Shown here: piece after piece, positions 24,183 to 32,629 of the stretch | Position numbering within the stretch: position 1 is the stretch's first letter | Layout: each line of letters starts with the position of its first letter | Origin: Bacteroidales bacterium | Lineage (GTDB): Bacteria > Bacteroidota > Bacteroidia > Bacteroidales > JAADGE01 | Length of the DNA stretch: 32,629 nt | Assembly (NCBI GenBank): GCA_029932445.1 | Contig: JAOZQB010000003.1 | Span: 1-32,629 of the forward strand | Reading direction: 5' to 3' | The notes under the pieces: model-generated | What the model saw: the letters and a program-made list of their open reading frames with translations, nothing else | Told to the model about the DNA's origin: nothing | Databases searched by the model: none | Made by a program: the position numbers and the translations under genes

Positions 24183-25679
24183 TTAAAAATTATGATTTAA
24201 TGTAGCCCACCAAACTTTTGTATATAAATTGTCTGGTCCTTGAATTTCTACTGCAGCATTATAGTTAACCGAATTAAACTCCGGTTCGTTATCCGGATAC
24301 GGGAATCTGCCGGGAACCGTTTCAGGATCAACGGTTACAAGTGTTGTGTCAACAATTATTATTCCGTTGAGCTCCATATCCCATTTTTGTAATGTCGGGA
24401 AACTTGTTCTTCTGTATTCGGCAAATGCTTCAAATCCGTTTAAATACAAAGCAATCCATTTTTGAGTAATGAGTTGTTCCAATGTTCCGTCAAATGCTGC
24501 ATCTCCTGCTAAATAGTTTGTAATTTCCGTATCCGGAATATTATTATATTGCATGCTTGCTGTAACTCCGTCATTATAAAACTGTTCAGCTTCTGCCGGT
24601 GAGCTTCCCCAGCTTCGTAATGCGGCTTCGGTTTTTAAGAAACAAACTTCTGAATAACTCAACAGTTGATTTGGGGCATTAATATCAGCAACAAAACTTA
24701 AACCCGGATATGAAGTGTTCATATAGTTATAACCGAACGCAACGACTTCTTCGACATTTAATAAATTCGGCATTCCGATTATTGTATCAGTATTAACTGT
24801 CGTGGGTTGTGCATAAATCGGTAAACGGGGATCATTTAAATCTTGTAATTTTGTAACCATAAATTCACTAACCTGACCTATTGCTGTCTCATAGTTTTCA
24901 AAGTAATCAAACCAGGGATTTCTGTCGTCTAAAGAAGAAGGATAATAAAAATTTGCAGATTCATTATTATTTGAAATAAAATTATCTTCATTCATTAATT
25001 CAGTAACAATTGATTGATTTCCGCTTCTGATTGCAAGTCTTAATCTTAACGAATTTGCAAATTTTACCCATTTATCAAGATCTCCGTGAAAAAGAATATC
25101 TGCATCTTCCGAAAAAGACTGTTTGTCATAATCAATAGCAGCAACTGCTTCACCCAATTCATTTAGCATATCGGAATAAATATCTTCTTGATTATCATAA
25201 ACCGGTTTTAAAATGTTCGAATTAAGAGCTTCCGAGTACGGAACATTTCCCCATAAATCGGTTATTTTATGGAAAGTATACACCTTCCATATTCTGGCTA
25301 AGGAATATTTATTGACAGCTTCCGGATCATCTTTTGTTAAAATTAACAATTCGTTGGTATTTAAAAGAATCTTTGTATAAAATGATTCCCATAAACCTTT
25401 AATTTTTTGTTGAGTTAAATAAAGATAAGGCGGCATTGTACTGTTTCCGAATGATTTAGAGGCATACATAATCCATTGACTCAAAAAACTTTTATTTACG
25501 GTAAACATATCATATTCTCCTCCGCCTTCTTTCAGAATATATGTAAATAAATATTCCGGGTTTGTTTGCGTCGGATTATTCGGATTTGTATTTATGTCTT
25601 CAAAATTTTTTCTGCAAGAACTAATCGTCAAAAGAATTGCTCCGACAGCTATCATGTATTTTATATTTTTAAGTTTCAT
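24183..25679 (-). CDS. SusD/RagB-like nutrient-binding lipoprotein
   Basis: A 498-residue surface lipoprotein. The lipobox is AILLTISSC (Cys22), followed by RKNFEDINTNPNNPTQTNPEYLF, the N-terminal signature of the SusD-like_2 group. TPR-like helices follow (FHKITDLWGNVPYSEAL, KWVKFANSLRLRLAIR) and the C-terminal segment with QKWIALYLNGFEAFAEYRRT is typical. SusD proteins sit as a lid on the SusC channel and bind the incoming oligosaccharide or peptide. It starts 19 bases after the SusC stop. The substrate cannot be read from the sequence; the neighbouring murQ run suggests a peptidoglycan fragment, but proximity is the only support. There is no adjacent sigma/anti-sigma or hybrid two-component regulator. 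Confidence 0.93.
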   Translation of the reverse strand: MKLKNIKYMIAVGAILLTISSCRKNFEDINTNPNNPTQTNPEYLFTYILKEGGGEYDMFTVNKSFLSQWIMYASKSFGNSTMPPYLYLTQQKIKGLWESFYTKILLNTNELLILTKDDPEAVNKYSLARIWKVYTFHKITDLWGNVPYSEALNSNILKPVYDNQEDIYSDMLNELGEAVAAIDYDKQSFSEDADILFHGDLDKWVKFANSLRLRLAIRSGNQSIVTELMNEDNFISNNNESANFYYPSSLDDRNPWFDYFENYETAIGQVSEFMVTKLQDLNDPRLPIYAQPTTVNTDTIIGMPNLLNVEEVVAFGYNYMNTSYPGLSFVADINAPNQLLSYSEVCFLKTEAALRSWGSSPAEAEQFYNDGVTASMQYNNIPDTEITNYLAGDAAFDGTLEQLITQKWIALYLNGFEAFAEYRRTSFPTLQKWDMELNGIIIVDTTLVTVDPETVPGRFPYPDNEPEFNSVNYNAAVEIQGPDNLYTKVWWATLNHNF

Positions 25680-25698
25680 ATAATATCGGATTTAAATG

Positions 25699-28600
25699 TT
25701 AAAAATTGAATCTTAATGAAAAACCTATATTTCTTGCAGTAGGCATTGCAGCATATTCTTGTCCGAGACCGTTATTTTGATTGGTAAAAGACGATTCGGG
25801 ATCAATATTAGGAACACCGCTGTATATCAGCCAAAGATTTCTGCCGGTAAGGGAGAAACTCGCACTATTTATTTTTATTTTTTTCAGGAACGATTTAGGA
25901 ATATTAACTCCGATAATCATTTCTCTCAGTTTTATATAACTTGCATCATAAATACTTAATTCGGTGATACCGTTCCATTTTCCCTGATGCCAATATACTT
26001 GAGGATCGAGACCTCTGTTGTTGGGAGTTCCGTCAGGAAAGACACCTTCGGGAACATAACCTACAGGTGTGCCGTCTGCTTTCATTCCGTTTAATTGTTC
26101 TTCTTCAGTTGCAGCATACCACGATTCTCTTCCTTCAAGAGTATTAACAAATTGACCGTTGTCATTACCGTATCGGTTGGTTTTGGAATATATATCGCCG
26201 CCCATTTGTACTCCGACGGTAAAACTTAAATAAAAAGCTTTATATTTAATTGAATTCACAATACCGCCTATCCAATCGGGATTAATATTTCCGAGTACTT
26301 TGGTATCTGTTCCGCTTGAAATATATAAACCTGTTGAAGGATCAATTAAATGTTTTCCGGAAACGGAATCTGTTAAAATATAAGTACCGACAATATTTCC
26401 GTACGGATCACCCGGACGAGCTTCAATTATGATTTGGCTTGTGCTTGTTATAGGGTATGTATTAATATCTTCAGCAAGGCTTATTACCTTTGATTTGTTT
26501 TTCGCGAAATTGATATTTATATCCCAACTAAAATCTTTATTCTTAATCGGTTGAATTGTTAAAAGTAATTCAATCCCTTTGTTTTGAATTTCTCCGGCAT
26601 TAATGACTGCTTTATTATAACCGGTTGCTTTAGAAATTTCTGTACTAAGAATTTGGTTTACAGATATACCTTTATAGATTGATACGTCTATACCAACTTT
26701 ATTTTGAAAAAATCTTAAATCAGACCCTGCTTCCCAAGATCTTGTTATTTCAGGTTTTAAATCATATAAGGGTTTGATATTGTTTAAATGGTTTACCGGT
26801 AATTCTCCGAAACTTCCGGATAAATAAACCGGTTCAAGCATATAAGGATCAGCATCGTTACCTACTTTAGCCCACGAAAGTCTTACTTTTCCAAAAGAAA
26901 TAATTTTTGAGTTAAGTTTTAATGCTTCAGAAAATATAAAACCGGTACTTATTGCCTGATAAAAATAAGAGTTATTAATTGACGGTAAACTTGATGACCA
27001 GTCATTCCTTGCATTGATGTCTATGTAAAGGTATGATTTATAGGCGATTTGAGAAAACCCATACAAAGAATTAATCGTTTTTCTTATCACAGTTGTTCCC
27101 GTTGAATTATCAAGTTTATTTGTATAATTATTTAATGAGAAAAAATTAGGAACGGCAAAACCTTTAATTGCAGAAGAACTTATATCAATTTTACTTGCTG
27201 AGTTATTTCCTCCGAAACTTAATGAGAAATCAATTTTTCCGAATGTTTTTTTACCTGTTAATAAGAAATCACTATTCATTGACCTGTAACCGATCCATGT
27301 TTCAGAATATTCACCATTCGGAGCACGCATTGAATAAGATGCAATTCTCCGAAATCTTCTGTCAGTATGAAAATCGGTACCTGTCCTCAACATAAGACTC
27401 AACCAGTCCGTAATTTGAAAGTCTGATTTTACTGTTCCCAGTATTCTGTCTCTTGTATCATTATTTGTATTTTCATAGGATTCCCAATAGGGGTTTGTGT
27501 GCCAACTGTCAGATTTGTAATAGTTCTGTTCATAACCGTAAGCGTCTTTATAATCGTCTCTTAATTTATTAATGTCGATATTTCTGGGCATCCAAATAAA
27601 TGTTCTGGCACCGCTTCTGGAATCTCCTTGTCCGGGTCGATTAAAAGCATCATTTCTGTCATAGTTTACTTTGGCATCGATATTTATTTTTTTGGTCAGT
27701 TTTGAAGTTCCTCTTAAGGTTATTGAGTTTTTCTTATACCAACTGTTTGGTCTTAATCCTTTGTTATAAAGGTTTGTATATGACATTCTGAATGTTGCTT
27801 TTTCTGAACCGCTGTTTATTGCAAAAGAGTTTACGGAGGTTATTCCGCGTTCATAATAATTTTTTACATTATCGGGGTGCGGTTCATAAGGTCGAATTTC
27901 TCCGTTCCAATTCAGAATTAAACGTCCGTCCATTTTCGGTCCCCAGCTCTGGTATGAATTCGGTGAATATTCTATTGTGTCCCAACCCGGATACATTAAT
28001 CTTTGTATCGAATCTAATGCAATTCTCGGAATATATCCGTTACCGCCTAAGCCGTATTCATTTTGATAATCAGCTTGAATGTCAGCAATGTCAACAGTTG
28101 TTGACATGTTTACGGATACTCCGATTCCTTTTTTAACGGTTCCTTTTTTTGTCGTAATCATAATGACGCCGTTGGCAGCTTTTGAACCATATAAAGCAGC
28201 TGCATTAGGGCCTTTTAAAACGGTAATACTTTCAATGTCATCCGGATTTAAATCTGAAATACCGTCACCGTAATCATGTCCGCCTAACCAGCCGGCAGAT
28301 TGATAGTTTGTGTTGTCAATCGGTATTCCGTCAACAACAATAAGCGCTTGATTGTTTCCGCTTATAGATGAATTTCCTCTTATTACGACTCGTGACGAAC
28401 CTCCGGCACCACCTGCAGTTTTAGATATTTGAACACCTGCAATTTTCCCTGAGATTGAGTTTAAGATATTAGTTTCGCGTGCTTCGGTTAAATCATTACC
28501 TCCGATTTCAGAAGCAGAATATCCGAGTGCTTTTTTTTCTCTTTTAATTCCCAGTGCCGTAACAATGACCTCATCTAATTCGGCTGTTTCTGTTTTCAGT

Positions 28601-28884
28601 TCAACATTAATAACGGATTTGTCTCCGACATTAATTTCTTGCGTAACATAACCGAAATATGAAAAACTTAAAATAATATTGTTTCCCTCATTTACGGTTA
28701 AAGAATATTTCCCTTCAAAATCGGTCATAATTCCTTGTGCCGTTCCTTTCAGAATTACGCTGACTCCCGGTATTGCCGAATTTGAATCTGCATCAGTTAC
28801 TTGCCCGCTTATTGTTCTTTGTTGGGCATAGATATTTGATACTAAAGCGGTAAATAAAATTAGTATGAACAATTTTTTTTTCAT
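25699..28884 (-). CDS. SusC/RagA TonB-dependent outer-membrane transporter
   Basis: A 1061-residue outer-membrane receptor. Signal peptide of about 20 residues (MKKKLFILILFTALVSNIYA). Then a carboxypeptidase-D-regulatory-like domain (ISGQVTDADSNSAIPGVSV, about 25-105), a TonB-box/plug region with the SusC signature VVIRGNSSISGNNQALIVVD and VLKGPNAAALYG, and a 22-strand-type barrel ending in ARNIGFSLRFNF with the terminal aromatic residue needed for insertion. It lacks the extra N-terminal STN domain used in anti-sigma signalling. It pairs with the SusD gene 19 bases downstream. Imports a bulky ligand using TonB energy; ligand unknown. Confidence 0.95.
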   Translation of the reverse strand: MKKKLFILILFTALVSNIYAQQRTISGQVTDADSNSAIPGVSVILKGTAQGIMTDFEGKYSLTVNEGNNIILSFSYFGYVTQEINVGDKSVINVELKTETAELDEVIVTALGIKREKKALGYSASEIGGNDLTEARETNILNSISGKIAGVQISKTAGGAGGSSRVVIRGNSSISGNNQALIVVDGIPIDNTNYQSAGWLGGHDYGDGISDLNPDDIESITVLKGPNAAALYGSKAANGVIMITTKKGTVKKGIGVSVNMSTTVDIADIQADYQNEYGLGGNGYIPRIALDSIQRLMYPGWDTIEYSPNSYQSWGPKMDGRLILNWNGEIRPYEPHPDNVKNYYERGITSVNSFAINSGSEKATFRMSYTNLYNKGLRPNSWYKKNSITLRGTSKLTKKINIDAKVNYDRNDAFNRPGQGDSRSGARTFIWMPRNIDINKLRDDYKDAYGYEQNYYKSDSWHTNPYWESYENTNNDTRDRILGTVKSDFQITDWLSLMLRTGTDFHTDRRFRRIASYSMRAPNGEYSETWIGYRSMNSDFLLTGKKTFGKIDFSLSFGGNNSASKIDISSSAIKGFAVPNFFSLNNYTNKLDNSTGTTVIRKTINSLYGFSQIAYKSYLYIDINARNDWSSSLPSINNSYFYQAISTGFIFSEALKLNSKIISFGKVRLSWAKVGNDADPYMLEPVYLSGSFGELPVNHLNNIKPLYDLKPEITRSWEAGSDLRFFQNKVGIDVSIYKGISVNQILSTEISKATGYNKAVINAGEIQNKGIELLLTIQPIKNKDFSWDININFAKNKSKVISLAEDINTYPITSTSQIIIEARPGDPYGNIVGTYILTDSVSGKHLIDPSTGLYISSGTDTKVLGNINPDWIGGIVNSIKYKAFYLSFTVGVQMGGDIYSKTNRYGNDNGQFVNTLEGRESWYAATEEEQLNGMKADGTPVGYVPEGVFPDGTPNNRGLDPQVYWHQGKWNGITELSIYDASYIKLREMIIGVNIPKSFLKKIKINSASFSLTGRNLWLIYSGVPNIDPESSFTNQNNGLGQEYAAMPTARNIGFSLRFNF

Positions 28885-29030
28885 CTGTATATTTTATAAT
28901 TAATATTTAATTAGTCAGACAGAATTTTTAATAATCAAATTAATGTAATTAAAAAATTAGTCAATAAATGAATTTTCCATTAAAATTATAAAAAGAAATA
29001 TGTGTTGTTAATTTTGTTTTATTATAAAAA

Positions 29031-29078
29031 GTATCCGCTCAAAAAAGGATTATTAATAATCCTTTTTTGAGCGAATAC
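29031..29078 (-). terminator. strong rho-independent terminator of the T9SS-protein gene
   Basis: A perfect 19-base-pair palindrome (29036-29054 with 29055-29073; arms start CGCTCAAAAAAGG) extends to 24 pairs with one mismatch through GTAT/ATAC. On the minus strand it is followed by TTTTTAT. It begins 21 bases past the stop of the gene at 29099, so that gene and SusC are separate transcripts. Confidence 0.85.
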
Positions 29079-29098
29079 GATAATTAACGGTTATAAAT

Positions 29099-32000
29099 TT
29101 AATCTGCTTTAATAAATCTTGATGTTGATGATAATCCGTTATTGTTATAGAATGTAATTAAATAAATACCGGTTTTTAAATTTTTGGTATTTAAGCTTAG
29201 TTCTGAGGAATTATTATTTTCAACTATCATAACATTTTGACCCGTTATATTTGTAATTACGATTTTTTTAACCTTATCTGTATTTTTTACAAATAATTCT
29301 GAGTTAACAGGGTTTGGATATATACGAATGTTGTCAGACCAAATATTTTCAACACTTAAGTATGTAACCGGACCGTACCAATCACTTAAAGCAGGTATTC
29401 CGGTAAAATAATCACTTCCCCCCGTAAGAGCAACAGGTGTTACTTCAAATGCGATATATTTATCGTGTAAATCATCTGTAACTGTTAAAGTGGAATTGGT
29501 TGCTCCGAGAACCGTATTTATATTAGTTCCCGTATTATCATCTGCTCGGTACCATTTATATATTGAAGTACCTTCAAGGTCACCGTTTGCGTCAGAATAT
29601 GTATAACTTCCTGTTAATACAGCGTCAACATTAAGATTTCCGGTGATTGTTACATCTGTTGCTTCCGGAGCGGCAGCATTAACAAGATTCAATACATCAG
29701 CCGGACCGAATGCAGCAAGCGGCATTCCGTCAAAAGCAGCTACTGTTCCGTTACCGTTATAAGCAATGGTTACTTCATCACCCTCTGAAACAGCAGAAGC
29801 TAATACAAATGTGATTGTTTCATCAACACTTGAAATACCGGTAACTGCAATAGGAGTTCCGGCAGCTATAACTGTCCAGAATTCATTTCCTGAAACAGAA
29901 GCATCATCAATAATTTTAGTAAAATCGGCAGAAACAGATAAGCCGTCTAAAGATGTTTCTGCAGAAACAAATTCCGGTAATACCATTTCTCCTTGATATC
30001 TGCCAAGTCCAAGATTCGTTTCTAAAATATATGTATTGTAAAAATCTCCGTCAACAGTCACATCAACTTCACCATACCATCCGTCAGTAATTGCTACATA
30101 CTCAGATGAATCAACTATTTGAAATGGTTGAGCCGTAATATCGGCGACAATGACACGTGCTCCTTTTTCTGAACCTGACCTTTGTGCTTGAAAGAAAGCA
30201 GCCATCATACGTCCTTTATAGTTAAATACATTCGGAGATGTTGCTTGATGACCTGAAATTGAATATTCATCAATACCTAAAATTGAAGTGATACTGTCTC
30301 CTGTACTACTATATATTGTAGGAGTAAATCCTTTTGCAGAAACTAATATATTTGCATTTGCATCAAGACTCAACGGAGAAGCTGCTGGTAATAAGTTTGT
30401 CGTGTTATGTAAAGTAATAATCTCAGCTGCTCCCGGAGTACCACCTGTAATGACCCAACGAACAACTTTGTCTGAACTTTGAACTGCTGCCATTACAATT
30501 GCATTTCCGGATACATCACCTGTTACTGTAAATTTTCCGATACGACCTAAAGAAGGATCCATTACAGAAAGCCATTCTGTTGGTGCTGCAGATTCATCTG
30601 CCCATTTATAAACAACAAATGGAGAGGTACTTGCATTAAGATTAAGTCCGCAAGATAAAATTTGTCCGTCGTCAGAAACTTCTACATCATTAATCGGAAA
30701 AAAACCGGCTGTAACTCCATCAGTATTCATTTTTCCAATGAAAGCCCCGTCATTTTTATCAATTATAAGTATATCACTTCCTGTCTTTCTACTTGCAACA
30801 TAAAGATGGTTTGCTCCTACTGCAAAACCGCGTTCAGTTGTTCCTGTTCCCAGATACCAAGGTAAAGCACCATACTTTTCGGATCCGACCCACATTCTTT
30901 CTAAGCCGTCTGTATTTGTGGAAGCAATTGAAGCATCAGCAGTATATGCCGACATCACAGTTGTTCCGACAGTTGTCGTTCCGCTGAGGGCAACCGGAGT
31001 TACTTCAACAGCAAAAAACTTTCCGATTTCGGCATCCGTTACAAGATAAGATCTTTTAACAGCTCCGGAAATTGCAGTTTGGTTAGTACCTGCAGCATCA
31101 TCTGCCACATACCATTGGAAAATAGATTCTCCTTCCGGATCAGCATTATAATCTGAGTAATCATAATATGCACTGAGTAATGTTTCTGATTCAGGAGTTC
31201 CGGAAACAGCAACATTCTCAGCTACGGGAGCTTCATCTATATAAGGTGCTATTGCTCCGACAGTAACCGCAAAAGCTTCAATACCGGCAGTACCGTCTTC
31301 TTGTACAGGTATTACACCAAAGAAAACAAATTTTCCTTCTTCGGCAGCAGTCAGAGTATAAGTCATTTCAACAGCTCCCGCGATAGCAGCTTGATTCGTA
31401 CCTCCGGCATCATCTGCTGTATACCATTGATATGTTGAAGCACCTTCGGGATCACCGTTAGCATCAAAATATGTATATGCTCCTGTAAGGACCATTCCAA
31501 CCTCTTCGATTCCTGAAATTGTAACATTGTTTGCAACAGGAGGAGCAGGAGCTGTAATAACAGCCTCCGCAGAATATGTACTTAAAACAGGATTACCAAT
31601 CAACAAACTACCTGTAGCTGCAACCGGAGTTACTTGAAAAGCAATATGTTTACCAACTTCATTTTCTGTTAAAGTATAAGTAAGATCTGTTGCTCCTACA
31701 ATTTCAACGGCATTTGTACCGGCTGCATCATCAGCAGCAAACCATTGATATGTTGAAGCACCTTCAAGGTCACCATCTGAATCAGAATATGTATATGTCG
31801 CTGTTAAAAGTTGCCCGGATGTTAGAACTCCTGTGAAAGCTACATTACTTGCTGTCGGAAACTCTTCAGATGAAGAAACAATTTGTGCTGATGGTGAACC
31901 AAGTACAGAAGTTCCTGTAAGAGTTGTCCCGCCTGATGCAACAGGTGTTACTTCAAATTTTACATATTTATTTACATCTGTTGCTGCAAGTGTATAAGTA

Positions 32001-32629
32001 AGAGCTGTTGCTCCTGCTATTTCTGTATATGTACCTTCGGGAGTATCGCTGTTTAGCCAGCGAAAAGTTGATGTTCCTTCGGGATCTCCGTTAAAATCAA
32101 TATATGTATACGATGCCGTAAGAACGACTCCTTCTTGAGGATTTCCTACAACTTTGATACCTGTGGCAATCGGTGCTGCATCAGTTGAAGCAAGCATTTT
32201 TATATAGTTACCACCGGATAAAGAATAAACAGCATAGGCTCCTTCAGGATTAACAACAATTGTTTGTTCTTGACCGTCACCATATTCAGAAGGCCAACCG
32301 GGAGCAACCGGTGCTGTTCCTGCTATGGTTTCAACAAATTCAGTTGCAGTAATATTTGAAAAATCAGTATTTGCACTTGTAATATCAATGATATGAAATG
32401 CTCCTCCGTCTGAAACACATAAATAAGTATTAGCACCGGCGGTAAATTGTTTAACATCTCCTGTTGTTCCTGTAAATAAAGCAGGATTAATACTGCCTAC
32501 AATATTACCTGCTCCATCAATAAAAGTAGGTGTTGTTGCAGAATTACTGTACCAGAATCCGTCGGAAATTCTTGTTCCGACAGCATTAATATGAACCCCG
32601 GTTCCTCCGGTTACTCCGTTTAAAGTTAG
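29099..32629 (-). CDS. large T9SS-secreted modular protein (Ig-like repeats, propeller-like domain), 5' end cut by window edge
   Basis: The frame is open to the right edge, so the N-terminus and signal peptide are outside; a Met at 32197 is internal. In order: a propeller-like piece (32198-32629, with YLCVSDGGAFHIIDI), four Ig-like repeats of about 105 residues (30917-32182), a beta-propeller-like DUF4623-type region (about 29969-30913), a SwmB-like domain (29681-29968, LDGLSVSADFTK to NGNGTVAAFDG), a fifth Ig-like repeat (about 29363-29680), and a T9SS sorting domain (29102-29332, IRIYPNPVNSELFV to RFIKAD). The protein is exported and anchored or released by type IX secretion. No catalytic motif is seen, so binding or adhesion is likely. 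It has its own terminator and may not belong to the SusCD operon. Confidence 0.88.
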   Translation of the reverse strand, partial: LTLNGVTGGTGVHINAVGTRISDGFWYSNSATTPTFIDGAGNIVGSINPALFTGTTGDVKQFTAGANTYLCVSDGGAFHIIDITSANTDFSNITATEFVETIAGTAPVAPGWPSEYGDGQEQTIVVNPEGAYAVYSLSGGNYIKMLASTDAAPIATGIKVVGNPQEGVVLTASYTYIDFNGDPEGTSTFRWLNSDTPEGTYTEIAGATALTYTLAATDVNKYVKFEVTPVASGGTTLTGTSVLGSPSAQIVSSSEEFPTASNVAFTGVLTSGQLLTATYTYSDSDGDLEGASTYQWFAADDAAGTNAVEIVGATDLTYTLTENEVGKHIAFQVTPVAATGSLLIGNPVLSTYSAEAVITAPAPPVANNVTISGIEEVGMVLTGAYTYFDANGDPEGASTYQWYTADDAGGTNQAAIAGAVEMTYTLTAAEEGKFVFFGVIPVQEDGTAGIEAFAVTVGAIAPYIDEAPVAENVAVSGTPESETLLSAYYDYSDYNADPEGESIFQWYVADDAAGTNQTAISGAVKRSYLVTDAEIGKFFAVEVTPVALSGTTTVGTTVMSAYTADASIASTNTDGLERMWVGSEKYGALPWYLGTGTTERGFAVGANHLYVASRKTGSDILIIDKNDGAFIGKMNTDGVTAGFFPINDVEVSDDGQILSCGLNLNASTSPFVVYKWADESAAPTEWLSVMDPSLGRIGKFTVTGDVSGNAIVMAAVQSSDKVVRWVITGGTPGAAEIITLHNTTNLLPAASPLSLDANANILVSAKGFTPTIYSSTGDSITSILGIDEYSISGHQATSPNVFNYKGRMMAAFFQAQRSGSEKGARVIVADITAQPFQIVDSSEYVAITDGWYGEVDVTVDGDFYNTYILETNLGLGRYQGEMVLPEFVSAETSLDGLSVSADFTKIIDDASVSGNEFWTVIAAGTPIAVTGISSVDETITFVLASAVSEGDEVTIAYNGNGTVAAFDGMPLAAFGPADVLNLVNAAAPEATDVTITGNLNVDAVLTGSYTYSDANGDLEGTSIYKWYRADDNTGTNINTVLGATNSTLTVTDDLHDKYIAFEVTPVALTGGSDYFTGIPALSDWYGPVTYLSVENIWSDNIRIYPNPVNSELFVKNTDKVKKIVITNITGQNVMIVENNNSSELSLNTKNLKTGIYLITFYNNNGLSSTSRFIKAD
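30917..32182 (-). repeat. four tandem Ig-like coding repeats
   Basis: Four units of about 105 codons, each with a YxYxDxxGDPEG-like segment, then STYQWY, ADDAAGTN, a TYTLT segment and a VTPVA segment. Units 2 to 4 are closest to each other. A fifth unit lies separately at about 29363-29680, beyond the propeller-like region. The array is a place where unit number can change by recombination. Confidence 0.85.

Overview
The window is an AT-rich stretch of a Bacteroidetes (Bacteroidota) chromosome. The evidence is a SusC/SusD outer-membrane pair, a protein with a type IX secretion (T9SS) C-terminal sorting domain, Bacteroidetes-type promoter elements (TTTG about 20 bases before TAnnTTTG), and A-rich leaders without clear Shine-Dalgarno sites. 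I cannot name a genus. No rRNA, tRNA, CRISPR array or transposase was seen. Both ends cut through genes.

Layout. (1) 1-5207, plus strand: the right part of a type I restriction locus. It holds an ImmA/IrrE-type peptidase gene cut at the left edge, a PIN-domain protein, HsdR and a YgjP-like metallopeptidase. HsdM and HsdS are not in the window and presumably lie to the left. (2) 5262-9780, minus strand: a three-gene probable operon of an AMP-forming acyl-CoA ligase, a GNAT-like protein and a phytoene-desaturase/carotenoid-isomerase-like FAD oxidoreductase. It looks like lipid metabolism of unknown product. (3) 10175-11255, minus strand: a compact two-gene cassette with a HEPN protein as second gene. 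It has its own promoter and a very strong terminator, and resembles a toxin-antitoxin or defence module with an unrecognised partner.

(4) 11429-23964, minus strand: eight genes that together look like a pathway for salvaging peptidoglycan sugars. In order of transcription they are a GT2-like protein, a double-GNAT protein, an AmpG-like MFS permease with a periplasmic insert, a second GT2-like protein paralogous to the first, an ASKHA sugar kinase, MurQ (MurNAc-6-phosphate etherase), a secreted GHL10/DigH-like glycoside hydrolase, and an FAD/Fe-S D-2-hydroxyacid (D-lactate type) dehydrogenase. The proposed logic is: outside or periplasmic glycan cleavage, import by the permease, phosphorylation, ether cleavage by MurQ into GlcNAc-6-P and D-lactate, then oxidation of that D-lactate by the last gene. 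(5) 24183-28884, minus strand: a SusD/SusC pair ending in its own hairpin, possibly the outer-membrane importer for the same substrate. (6) 29099 to the right edge, minus strand: a large modular T9SS-secreted protein of Ig-like repeats and a propeller-like domain, lacking its N-terminus here.

The most interesting items are the murQ to D-lactate dehydrogenase coupling, the paralogous GT2 pair inside a catabolic cluster, the HEPN cassette, and two intergenic repeat elements. Reading through those repeats creates false N-terminal extensions on two genes.
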